From Acididesulfobacillus acetoxydans (lineage in GTDB: Bacteria; Bacillota; Desulfitobacteriia; Desulfitobacteriales; Desulfitobacteriaceae): 64,000 nucleotides of DNA. The position numbers were made by a program, and so were the translations under genes. Position 1 is the first letter of the stretch; each line of letters begins with the position of its first letter. Below the pieces are notes generated by a model. That model was given only the letters and a program-made list of their open reading frames with translations. It made no database searches and was not told where the DNA came from. Below are positions 17,001 to 24,951 of this stretch, piece by piece. The DNA is taken from NCBI RefSeq assembly GCF_900016645.1, contig NZ_CDGJ01000081.1. One strand, given 5' to 3'.

Positions 17001-17012
17001 TGGCATATGCCA
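17001..17012. promoter_or_regulatory. 12-bp palindrome in the divergent CoADR/LCP promoter region
   Basis: TGGCATATGCCA is a perfect palindrome, about 125 bases upstream of the reductase start and about 160 upstream of the LCP gene. A related TCATATG(T) follows at about 17036. It is a candidate operator for a redox or sulfide regulator; no regulator gene is adjacent. The 297-base intergenic region shows nothing else definite. Confidence 0.35.
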
Positions 17013-17173
17013 CCTACTATTCTAGTGAGTTTTGGTCATATGTCAACGACGTTTTTAAGCAGCGGCCCGAGGACAAGATAATCTTTCGCAGGTACGAATA
17101 AATCGCCGAAAAATGTCCTATGCTATAAAGGTGACAAGGCCCTGTCATCGCCATAATTTTGCTTGGGTGAGGT

Positions 17174-18460
17174 GTGAATGAACTGAACAAATATTACAGA
17201 GTTTTGCAAAGACTTCTGCCCGTGCTGGTCGTCATTCTTCTGGCAGTGATCGGTTTAAAATATCCGCAGGAATTGGTCAAAAGTTGTAAAACCGGTATCA
17301 AACAGGTGCAGGCCAGTGTGGGGCAGGCGATTACGCGCACGGTTAGCGGGCAGAAAGGGCCGGTCAATGTGCTTTTGATCGGAAATAATGCCAGGGATGC
17401 GGCGAATCCTTTGTCTCTGGGCAGTGCCGGCGGACAGGCGGATATCTTGATTGTGGCTCACATCGATCCGGATGCCCATGTGGTCAGCCTGATTTCTATT
17501 CCCCGCGATACGCTGGTTGCTATGCCCAACTGGCAGGAGCCCATTCCGAAAATTAAATCGTCCTTTGAATTGGGTCTGCGGCAGAGTCCGGAGCAGGGGC
17601 CCGCTGAGGCCATGAAAAGGGTTTCGGAACTCACGGGTTTGAAAATTAAGGATTATATCGCCACAGACTTTAAGGGTTTTGAAGACGCCATCAATGCGGT
17701 TGGCGGGATAAAAGTGAATATTCCGCAGCGGCTTTATGATCCCGAGCACAGTCAGGCCGATTTTTACCCGGGTTTACAGACCTTGAACGGCCAGGAGGCC
17801 CTGGCTTTTATTCGTGTCCGTCAAAATGCCGCCGGAAACAATTACCGGACGGATGATTTTCAAAGGCAGGAGGCGGAATTGCAGGTACTCAACCTGCTTA
17901 AACAGAAGCTGCTGACAGAGGGGGTTAGTCTTTCGGAAATACGGAAACTGCACGAAGCGTGGCAGCATGATGTGGTGACGAACGTTCCTACTCCTATGCT
18001 GCTCGGCCTGGGGCTGGAAGTATCCGGTTCGAAGATTGAGCAGGTACGGCTCGGTTCGGTCAAAGACTCGATGGATATCGCCGGCGTACCGCTGGACGGT
18101 GTGAACCGGGAAGGATACCTGTCCGGTGCCTACTATGATGTGCTGGACCCAAGGGAGATTAGCAAAAAACTAGAAAAGTACGGCTCGGTCGGGGCTTCGA
18201 CCGGACTGCCTCCCCTGCCCATTCCCCAGGCAGTGAGAGTGGATGTTTACGGTGCCCAAGCCGCGGCAGACCAATTGCGCGAGGCGGGGTTTAATACACG
18301 TTGGCAGGGAGACGCCGCCGGGGTCAACCGGGTGGAAGTCGCTTTTCCGCCGGGGCAGCTCATGTCCGCCCTGGCCGCAGCGAGAAGCTTGGGAACGGGA
18401 AATGAGCTGGTTTTGCCCTCTCAGACAGTCGACAAGGTTACAGTCTATTACCCGTCTTAG
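17174..18460 (+). CDS. LytR-CpsA-Psr (LCP) family protein with LytR C-terminal domain
   Basis: Attaches anionic glycopolymers to peptidoglycan at the outer face of the membrane. GTG start with GGGTGAGG upstream. One N-terminal membrane segment (about residues 13-28, LLPVLVVILLAVIGL) precedes the LCP domain (about 58-225) with VNVLLIGNN, SIPRDTLV and the conserved Arg/Asp sites of the family (FIRVRQN). A LytR_C domain occupies about 340-425. 428 residues, typical. No cell-wall genes adjoin it except the deacetylase 3 kb away. Confidence 0.9.
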   Translation: MNELNKYYRVLQRLLPVLVVILLAVIGLKYPQELVKSCKTGIKQVQASVGQAITRTVSGQKGPVNVLLIGNNARDAANPLSLGSAGGQADILIVAHIDPDAHVVSLISIPRDTLVAMPNWQEPIPKIKSSFELGLRQSPEQGPAEAMKRVSELTGLKIKDYIATDFKGFEDAINAVGGIKVNIPQRLYDPEHSQADFYPGLQTLNGQEALAFIRVRQNAAGNNYRTDDFQRQEAELQVLNLLKQKLLTEGVSLSEIRKLHEAWQHDVVTNVPTPMLLGLGLEVSGSKIEQVRLGSVKDSMDIAGVPLDGVNREGYLSGAYYDVLDPREISKKLEKYGSVGASTGLPPLPIPQAVRVDVYGAQAAADQLREAGFNTRWQGDAAGVNRVEVAFPPGQLMSALAAARSLGTGNELVLPSQTVDKVTVYYPS

Positions 18461-18757
18461 TCCAAAAGACGGCCACGGAAGAGGTGACCGCGGAAGACGC
18501 GATAGATAATTGAAGTCATGTGTCATTTTATGCCTTGCATGGCTAAGCTAACTCTGCTTATGCTTCACTGCGAAGCGACTTTGGCCAATTTTAGCCGTTG
18601 GTTTTCCGGGAATATCTGCCCTAGGGCTGATGTTCTAAGATCATCTGCCCCGGGGCTGAAATAATAATTGGCTTTCCTGCGCACAATGATCAAGGAAGAT
18701 TGCGCGGCCGCGGTTGTGCGGCAGCAGTCCACATTGTGGCGCAAAGGGGGCATTTCG
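18461..18757 (+). other. Spacer with twin palindromic repeats
   Basis: About 300 bases before the antiporter. CTGCCCTAGGGCTGA (palindrome core 18618-18627) and CTGCCCCGGGGCTGA (core 18647-18656) form a 29-bp-period repeat of two near-identical palindromes. They could be operator-like or a spacer repeat. No gene seen. Confidence 0.45.
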
Positions 18758-20317
18758 GTGTACGGGACCTTTTGGTCTTTAGTGCCGTTCCTGGTTGTAA
18801 TCCCGTTGGCTCTGCTCACCCGCCAGGTCTTGCCCGGGCTGCTCGCGGGTTTGCTGGTTGGGGGGTATATGCTGAATTCCACACCGTTGGGTGGCATTGA
18901 TACATCTTTGCAATATATCATGAAAGAACTTGTGCTGCCGGACAACGCCAGGCTTATTTTGTTCATGTACGGTTTTGGCGCTTTTGTCGGTTTGGTGCGC
19001 ATTACCGGAGGAGTCAGCGGCTTTGCCGAGTTCCTGGAAACCCGGATTCGGACGGCCCGGGGAGCTTTTGTTATCACTTGGCTCTCTTCCTTGGTGACTT
19101 TTATGGCGCCGGATTTCCGGATCATCACCGTGGGCCCGGTAATGAAACAGATCTTTTCCCGGCTGAACGTGTCGGCCGAGAAAGTGGCCTTGGTGGTTGA
19201 TGCTACTTCGACCCCGCTCTGTGCCATCATGCCGCTGGGTACGGTTTTTATTGGGTATATCCTGGGCCTTCTGGGTACGGTGGGCCGTCACCAGGGCATC
19301 GCCGCGTCACCCTATCAAATGTTTTTGTTGAGTATCCCTTTTAACTTTTTTTCTTTGGGCATGCTGGCCTTCTCCTTGTTTTATTCCTTTGGCAGGTCCG
19401 CCAAGGCCCGGGAGGGAGAGCGGCTGACGTCCAGTGCTTATCTCAGGGCTTTGGGCGCGGCCAAATTGGTTCATGCGGAGACATCTCAGGAGCTGGCCCT
19501 TCCTCTAGGGGGGAGAAAAGGAGGACGGGCTGAGGGGAAGGGGAGGCCGACCAAAAGTGAGCGGGGAGGCAAGCGGGCAGATCGGAAGCAGACAGAGGCC
19601 TATCCTGACCCGGTAGAGCTGGTGGCGCAGAAAGTTCCGCCCAACGCGCTTAATCTATTGGTGCCGCTCGCCCTGCTGCTGGGTTTCACCCTCTTCTTCA
19701 CCTGGTGGGACGGACACCTGCGCGCGCCCGGTGTACTGGCGGCATTTATCCGGGCTGACGCCGCGAAAGCCATGTTGGAGGCACTTTTGACCACTCTGAT
19801 ATTCTCCTTTGTCTGGTACGCCCTGCAGAAGCACAGCATCAACCGGATTCTCTTTGGTTTTCTTCAAGGGGGGAACGAGATGATGGCCGTGAACCTTCTG
19901 CTGGTATTGGTTTGGGCAGTGTCGGCTGTTTCCACCCGCCTGGGCTTTGCCGCTTATACGGAGCAGACGGTGGGGCATTGGGTACCGGCGGCCTTTGTTA
20001 CTCCGGCCTTTTTTGTTATCGGCTGCCTGCTCTCTTACGTGATCGGTTCGAGTTTCGGTACCTGGGGCATTTTGCTGCCCTTAGGATTTTCCTTGGCCGC
20101 GGCTGCCCATGTTTCCCTGCCTTTAATGGCGGGGGCGGTGTTGGCAAGCGGTACCTTTGGCGGCTTTGCTTCACCCTTGAGCGATAACACGGTGGCCATG
20201 GCCACTGTTATGAAGATTCCCGTCATCGATTATGCCAACAAGAAACTGCGCTACGGTCTGATGGTCGCCGCCGCCTGCGCGTTGTTGTACGGCTTGGCGG
20301 GCTGGCTAATGCGGTAA
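18758..20317 (+). CDS. NhaC-family Na+/H+ antiporter-type transporter
   Basis: Integral membrane carrier, 519 residues from the GTG at 18758 (AAAGGGGG 7 bases upstream). The frame can be extended upstream but the extension is hydrophilic and lacks a ribosome site. About 11-12 hydrophobic segments, beginning LVPFLVVIPLALL. Family marks are PLSDNTVAMATV near the end and PLCAIMPLGTVFIGY in the middle. A polar insertion of about 70 residues (Gly/Arg/Lys-rich, near 19500-19620) splits the two halves and looks like local low-complexity growth. NhaC relatives include malate/lactate exchangers (MleN), so with the malyl-CoA genes downstream an organic-acid role is possible but unproved. Confidence 0.8.
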   Translation: MYGTFWSLVPFLVVIPLALLTRQVLPGLLAGLLVGGYMLNSTPLGGIDTSLQYIMKELVLPDNARLILFMYGFGAFVGLVRITGGVSGFAEFLETRIRTARGAFVITWLSSLVTFMAPDFRIITVGPVMKQIFSRLNVSAEKVALVVDATSTPLCAIMPLGTVFIGYILGLLGTVGRHQGIAASPYQMFLLSIPFNFFSLGMLAFSLFYSFGRSAKAREGERLTSSAYLRALGAAKLVHAETSQELALPLGGRKGGRAEGKGRPTKSERGGKRADRKQTEAYPDPVELVAQKVPPNALNLLVPLALLLGFTLFFTWWDGHLRAPGVLAAFIRADAAKAMLEALLTTLIFSFVWYALQKHSINRILFGFLQGGNEMMAVNLLLVLVWAVSAVSTRLGFAAYTEQTVGHWVPAAFVTPAFFVIGCLLSYVIGSSFGTWGILLPLGFSLAAAAHVSLPLMAGAVLASGTFGGFASPLSDNTVAMATVMKIPVIDYANKKLRYGLMVAAACALLYGLAGWLMR

Positions 20318-20816
20318 GTTTGCTTACTCGATACTTGCTCTCATTGGGTAAGTTTGACGCGCGATATACTTCGGATATCACCAAAGCGGCGCTCCGACGG
20401 GTGGCAGGATCCGGCGGCACAGAAAAAAGTTAGTTGAACTGTTGACTTACGGGCTTGAAAAGGAGATAATATTGTCATATAAATGAAACGCGGTTGCAAA
20501 TAGTGAAACAAGGAAATGAGAAAGAAGCTCCGAAGCAATCAGGCAGCGAAGATGCTCCGAGCAGAGCGGGGGCAGCCGCGCCGGACTTGCCTGAGAAACA
20601 CCATGATTCTGCCTGAGACGACAGATATCGGTGGAGCAAGGTCAGGTGCGCCTACCCTGAAAACTCTTTACATGAACACCGGGGCTCAGGGCAAACTAAA
20701 GGGGAAAACCCAAGTGTGCGCCGGCAGCGCCCATGACGCCCCCCCTGTCATGCGGGGCTGTTGGGGCAAATTTGGTCTCAAGCCCAAGTCAATTCCATAG
20801 AGGGAAGGGGATAAAG
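20318..20816 (+). other. Long leader region before the malate-CoA-ligase-like genes
   Basis: About 500 bases without a gene. It holds a plausible promoter (20455-20483) and then about 330 bases of possible untranslated leader. One short stem is CATGAC (20732-20737) with GTCATG (20747-20752), close to the ribosome site GAGGGAAGGGG. No known riboswitch class was recognised. Confidence 0.45.
20455..20483 (+). promoter_or_regulatory. Promoter candidate for the malyl-CoA gene cluster
   Basis: TTGAAA (20455-20460) and TATAAA (20478-20483), spacing 17. An overlapping TTGACT (20442) with TAATAT (20467-20472) and wider spacing is a second option. Confidence 0.45.
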
Positions 20817-22094
20817 ATGGCAAAGTTTTTAGAGCATGAGGGGAAGGCTTGGCTTAGGAAAGCCGGTATTCCGGTTCCCAAGGGCCGCGCGGCATCCACC
20901 GCGGAAGAAGCGGGAAGAGCAGCGGCGGAATTGGGCGGGCCGGTGGCGGTTAAGGGGCAGGTACAGGCCGGCGGCCGCGGCAAAGCGGGTATTGTCAAAT
21001 TGGTGTCTGCGGCCGAGGAAGCTGAGGCGGCGGCCGGGGAGATCTTGGCAAGAACTGTGAAGGGGCTTCCGATCCGTCAAGTGCTGGTGGAGGAAAAGCT
21101 GGATATCAAGAATGAGTATTATTGCTCGTTTGTCGTGAATGGCGGGAGGGAGGCCCGCTCACCGATGCTCATGTTCAGTCGCGAAGGGGGGATGGATATC
21201 GAAAGCGTTCCCGAGGAACTCATCTATAAAGTCAACGTCGATCCGATTTACGGGCTGCGGGTTTACGAGGCGGTGGACCTCTGTGCCCGGGCTGGGATTC
21301 CGGCGGCGGATCTCGGCAAGTTTGCCGCTTTCTTGACGAAATTGTCCGAGGCCTATAAGAGATACGACTGCCAGACGCTTGAAATTAACCCTTTCGTCCA
21401 GACGGGCAGCGGTGATTTAGTCTGCGCGGATTGCAAAATGGAGATAGACAACAGCGCGGTCGGCCGCCACCCGGAATTTGGGATCCGGATTGCCCGCGAT
21501 TTGCCGGGGGATCCCACGGAACTGGACTTTATCGGCTGGAGTATTGAGGAGACGGACGCCAGAGGTACGGGTTTCCTGATGAATATGGGTTTTGACGAAG
21601 TGAGCCCCGGGTACATCGGTTACCATCCCATCGGCGGGGGTTCTGCCATGATGGGTTTGGACGCCTTGAACCAGGTGGGTCTGAAACCGGCTAACTACGC
21701 CGACACCAGCGGCAATCCGGTTGGTTCGAAGATCTACCGGGTGGCGAAAGCGGTTCTCTCCCAACCCAATATTGAAGGGTACCTTTTGGGCGGCTTCATG
21801 ATGGCCAATCAGGAACAGTGGCACCATGCCCATGCCCTGGTCAAAGTTCTCAGGGAGGTCTTGCCGACGCAAAAACCGGGTTTGCCCTGTGTATTGCTCT
21901 TGTGCGGCAACCGCGAGGCGGAGTCCCAGGAGATTCTGAAGAAGGGCCTGGCGGACCTCATGACGCCGGACGGTCCCGGAAGGCGAATTGAGATTTACGG
22001 CAAAGAACATGTCACAGATACGAAATTTATCGGGGAGAGGCTTTTGGCCCTGACGAGGGAGTACCGGGCGGAAAAAGAAGCCCAAGGAAAGTAG
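20817..22094 (+). CDS. ATP-grasp acyl-CoA ligase beta subunit (SucC/malate-CoA ligase MtkA-like)
   Basis: Beta subunit of a two-subunit ADP-forming CoA ligase, 425 residues; ATG at 20817 after GAGGGAAGGGG. The ATP-grasp part spans about residues 1-235: QVQAGGRGKAG near residue 50, then CQTLEINPF with the Mg-binding Glu-Asn. The C-terminal CoA-ligase domain carries GGGSAMMGLDAL and ADTSGNPVGSK. With the alpha subunit at 22771 it should interconvert an acid and its CoA thioester. Succinate is the commonest substrate, but CitE-like lyase and malic enzyme downstream point to malate/malyl-CoA. Somewhat longer than SucC (about 390). Confidence 0.85.
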   Translation: MAKFLEHEGKAWLRKAGIPVPKGRAASTAEEAGRAAAELGGPVAVKGQVQAGGRGKAGIVKLVSAAEEAEAAAGEILARTVKGLPIRQVLVEEKLDIKNEYYCSFVVNGGREARSPMLMFSREGGMDIESVPEELIYKVNVDPIYGLRVYEAVDLCARAGIPAADLGKFAAFLTKLSEAYKRYDCQTLEINPFVQTGSGDLVCADCKMEIDNSAVGRHPEFGIRIARDLPGDPTELDFIGWSIEETDARGTGFLMNMGFDEVSPGYIGYHPIGGGSAMMGLDALNQVGLKPANYADTSGNPVGSKIYRVAKAVLSQPNIEGYLLGGFMMANQEQWHHAHALVKVLREVLPTQKPGLPCVLLLCGNREAESQEILKKGLADLMTPDGPGRRIEIYGKEHVTDTKFIGERLLALTREYRAEKEAQGK

Positions 22095-22319
22095 GGCCAA
22101 AGTAGACGAATCCGGGCGGAAACTCAAAGAAATCCGAGCAGGCAGACCAATCCTGCAAAAGAGGTGAAAGAATCAGATCGAGCCCGGCGACGAGGGCCAC
22201 AGACTCGGAGAAACCCGGCGAAGGGAGCAAAAAACTCGGGAAGGGCTGAGGTACAAGAGGCAAAGGACTCGGGAAGGCCCGGAAAGAAACAAAAAGCCTA
22301 AAGAAAGGAGGGGAACTTA

Positions 22320-22607
22320 ATGCCGGAATTTGCGGAAAAGAGTCTCAAGGTGACGATTGATACAGATAAATGCGACGAATGCCAAACCAAGGCCTGTGTC
22401 GACGCCTGTAAGAAGTACGCCCGTGGGTTATTGGGCCTTGATGACGCCGGCCGGGCCTCGGTCGGGCACCGCACGCAAGAAGAAGTGATCCGGTTGGGAA
22501 CGGAGTGTTTAGCCTGTGAGTTTGCCTGTAAGTTCTACGGCCGGGACGCGATTCGGATCGATGTTGCGGTGGAGGGGCTTGGGGAATATTTGCGCAAACG
22601 TGCCTAA
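22320..22607 (+). CDS. Small ferredoxin-like iron-sulfur protein
   Basis: 95 residues; AAAGGAGGGG precedes the ATG. Cysteines fall in two clusters: C-x2-C-x4-C-x3-C (KCDECQTKACVDAC) and C-x2-C-x3-C (CLACEFAC). The first can supply one [4Fe-4S] cluster; the second has three cysteines, leaving a second cluster incomplete or differently liganded. It is placed between the two ligase subunit genes, so probably an electron carrier for glycolate/pyruvate oxidation or an accessory subunit. Partner unknown. Confidence 0.75.
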   Translation: MPEFAEKSLKVTIDTDKCDECQTKACVDACKKYARGLLGLDDAGRASVGHRTQEEVIRLGTECLACEFACKFYGRDAIRIDVAVEGLGEYLRKRA

Positions 22608-22670
22608 CCAAAGGGGGGGAGAAGACGAAGGCAGTCGATGCCGTGAGTCGGAGAAAGCGAAATTCAAATA

Positions 22671-22770
22671 AGGGATCAGTGAATGAGGAATAAGTAAATG
22701 AGGGATCAGTGAATGACGAATTAGTGAGCGAGAAATTTATGAATAAAAAATTGGTGAACGAGGGATTAGA
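22671..22770 (+). repeat. 15-bp degenerate tandem repeat ending at the ligase alpha start codon
   Basis: Six full units of 15 bp (22671-22685, -22700, -22715, -22730, -22745, -22760) and a 10-base partial unit to 22770. Type unit AGGGATCAGTGAATG; units 1 and 3 are identical, the others differ at several positions. The ATG at 22771 follows directly, and its ribosome site GAGGGA is itself part of the array. Confidence 0.8.
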
Positions 22771-23667
22771 ATGGGCATTCTGATTGACAAAAACACCAAA
22801 GTGATAGTCCAGGGGATTACCGGCCGTGAAGGATCAGTGCGGACCACATATATGAAAGAATACGGAACCCGCCTGGTTGGGGGTACCAGCCCGGGTAAGG
22901 CCGGAACCGAGGTTCACGGGGTGAGGGTTTTCAATACGGTCAAAGAGATCGTGCGGGCGGAAGGCGAGATCGATTTCAGCGTCATTTTTGTCCCCGGTCG
23001 GGTTTTGAAAACGGCCGTGATGGAGGCAGCCGATGCCGGGGTAAAAAACATTGTCCCATGTGTGGAAGGCACGCCTATCCATGATATTATGGAAATGATC
23101 GCTTACGCCCGCAGCAAAGGCTCGCGCGTCATCGGGCCGGGTTCGATCGGAATCATCACTCCCGGGGAGGCGGTGGTCGGCTGGTTGGGAGGGAACATGG
23201 AGTGGGCCAGCCAATTCTTTCAGCGGGGAAGCATCGGTGTTTTTTCCCGCAGCGGCGGCCAGTCCGGGACCATTCCCTGGGTATTGAGAGAAGGCGGGTT
23301 CGGAGTTAGCACCGTTATTCATACCGGGACTGAGCCGGTCTTGGGAACTTCCATGGCGGATCTGCTTCCTCTCTTCCAAGAAGACCCCGAGACGGAAGGC
23401 GTCGCCGTCTATGCCGAAATTGGCGGCTCCCAGGAGGAAGAATGTGCCGAAGTCATTGCGGACGGAAAATTTACCAAGCCCTTTGTCATCTATGTGGCCG
23501 GGGCTTGGGCGCCGGAAGGGCAGCGCTTCTCGCACGCTTCTAATATCGTGGAGCGCGGGCGCGGTTCTGCCAAAAGCAAGATCGAAGCGGTGCGCCGGGC
23601 GGGTGGTTTTATTGCCGAGACGCCGACCGACATTCCTGTGATTTTACGGGAAAAACTCGGACATTGA
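22771..23667 (+). CDS. Acyl-CoA ligase alpha subunit (SucD/malate-CoA ligase MtkB-like)
   Basis: Partner of the beta subunit at 20817; 298 residues as in SucD. The N-terminal CoA-binding Rossmann domain begins with KVIVQGITGREGS. The active histidine that is phosphorylated lies in RFSHASNIVERGRGSA, the equivalent of the GHAGAI segment of E. coli SucD. FSRSGGQSGT is the ligase-domain phosphate loop. In a glyoxylate-fermenting setting the enzyme would run toward malate and make ATP from malyl-CoA. Translation starts right at the end of a 15-bp repeat array. Confidence 0.87.
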   Translation: MGILIDKNTKVIVQGITGREGSVRTTYMKEYGTRLVGGTSPGKAGTEVHGVRVFNTVKEIVRAEGEIDFSVIFVPGRVLKTAVMEAADAGVKNIVPCVEGTPIHDIMEMIAYARSKGSRVIGPGSIGIITPGEAVVGWLGGNMEWASQFFQRGSIGVFSRSGGQSGTIPWVLREGGFGVSTVIHTGTEPVLGTSMADLLPLFQEDPETEGVAVYAEIGGSQEEECAEVIADGKFTKPFVIYVAGAWAPEGQRFSHASNIVERGRGSAKSKIEAVRRAGGFIAETPTDIPVILREKLGH

Positions 23668-23733
23668 GTTTTCAGAGCGGATGTTTTATAGTTTGTGAGT
23701 GCGGAGAGTGCCGGAGCCGAAAGTGTAAGGCCG

Positions 23734-23765
23734 CCAAGAGGTAGACCTTCCAAGAGGCGTACCTT
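23734..23765 (+). repeat. Two tandem 16-bp units in the spacer
   Basis: CCAAGAGGTAGACCTT (23734-23749) directly followed by CCAAGAGGCGTACCTT (23750-23765), 13 of 16 identical. The rest of the spacer is purine-rich with further weak repetition (GAAAGCA.., GAATTC..). An open frame at 23695-23883 across it is low-complexity and not convincing. Confidence 0.6.
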
Positions 23766-23879
23766 TAAAGAGAGGGAATTAGTCAGCCGGGTTCCCGGAA
23801 ACAATCAGAGAAAGCAGGCAAAAGAATTCGGGAGAAAGCATTCAAGCGAATTCAGAAAAAATTTAGGAGGTAGAAGACC

Positions 23880-24764
23880 ATGACCGTTATGCGTTCTATC
23901 ATGTACATTCCCGGAAACAACCCTAAGATGATCAGCAAGGCGCCCGAAATACCCGCCGACATCATTACGCTCGACCTTGAGGATTCCGTGCCGCCGGCGG
24001 AGAAGGAAACGGCCCGTCAGCTCGTGCGCGAGAATCTGAAATTTGCCGGCTCGGCCGGGGCCCAGGTCTATGTGCGGATCAATAACTGGGAAACAGAGAT
24101 GACCAATGACGACTTGGAAGCGATCGTGAATGAAGGCCTCAGCGGGGTCACCTTGGCTAAAACCGGGTGCGCGGACGACGTTAAGCGCCTGGACTGGAAA
24201 CTGGAGGAGCTGGAGCGCCGCCGGGGTCTGCAGGTAGGCAGTGTCAAGATTTCCATGCTCTTGGAAACTGCCAAGGGGATCATCAACGCGGCTGAGTGCT
24301 GTCTGGCCAGCAAGCGCAATGTCAATGCCATCTTCGGCGCCGTTGATTATTGCCGCGATATGCGGGTCAAACTGACCTCCGAGGCGGTTGAGCAGCAGTA
24401 CGCCCGGGCCCATATGGCGGTGGCCGCCCGTATGGCCGGAATTGTGGCCATCGACGCTCCTTTCGTCGATTTTAAGGACATGGAAGCTTTTAAGAAAAGC
24501 GTGGTTCAGGGTCGCCAAATGGGCTATGAGGGCAGGATGATCATCCACCCCGGACAAGTGGAACTTGCCAACAAACTCTATGCTCCCGATCCTGCGGATG
24601 TGGAATGGGCTAAGGGAGTCGTCAAGGTTTTTGAAGAAGAAGGCATTGCCCAAGGGAAAGCCGCAGTTTCCTACCTGGGGAAAATGGTCGATACTCCGGT
24701 TTATTTGAATGCCCAGGATATCCTGGCGGCCCAGGCCGAAATCGATGCCAAGGCAAAACGCTGA
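23880..24764 (+). CDS. HpcH/HpaI-family CoA-ester lyase (CitE/malyl-CoA lyase-like)
   Basis: Mg-dependent lyase/aldolase of acyl-CoA esters, 294 residues. Start fixed by TAGGAGGTAG before the ATG. Family segments: RSIMYIPGN, LDLEDSVPP, VYVRINNW (substrate Arg), MLLETAKG (Mg-binding Glu), AIFGAVDYCRDM (Mg-binding Asp) and IIHPGQV. It lacks citrate-lyase partners (CitD/CitF), so a stand-alone malyl-CoA or related CoA-ester lyase (glyoxylate + acetyl-CoA to malyl-CoA) fits the cluster. Citramalyl-CoA or other beta-hydroxy-CoA substrates cannot be excluded. Confidence 0.85.
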   Translation: MTVMRSIMYIPGNNPKMISKAPEIPADIITLDLEDSVPPAEKETARQLVRENLKFAGSAGAQVYVRINNWETEMTNDDLEAIVNEGLSGVTLAKTGCADDVKRLDWKLEELERRRGLQVGSVKISMLLETAKGIINAAECCLASKRNVNAIFGAVDYCRDMRVKLTSEAVEQQYARAHMAVAARMAGIVAIDAPFVDFKDMEAFKKSVVQGRQMGYEGRMIIHPGQVELANKLYAPDPADVEWAKGVVKVFEEEGIAQGKAAVSYLGKMVDTPVYLNAQDILAAQAEIDAKAKR

Positions 24765-24951
24765 AGGCACGGGTACACAATATACAATATATAGAATTCA
24801 GAATGGCCACACGCGGGAATATCTTTTTGATAAGATAACGGTGGGAGACCGTTAAGAACAGACCATAAATCAGCCCGGCCCTCCGCCCGGTCAGAGTTGG
24901 GTCCAGGAGTTCCGCCCGGCAAAATCTATTTTGAGAAAGGACGATGCCCTT

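Noticed and set aside
20516..20800. Open frame of about 94 codons in the leader of the ligase genes
   Set aside because: No family, odd composition, and it overlaps the ribosome site region of the next gene.
23695..23883. Small basic open frame between the ligase alpha and lyase genes
   Set aside because: Covers the 16-bp tandem repeat and purine-rich spacer; low-complexity Arg/Lys/Glu text and it overlaps the lyase ribosome site.
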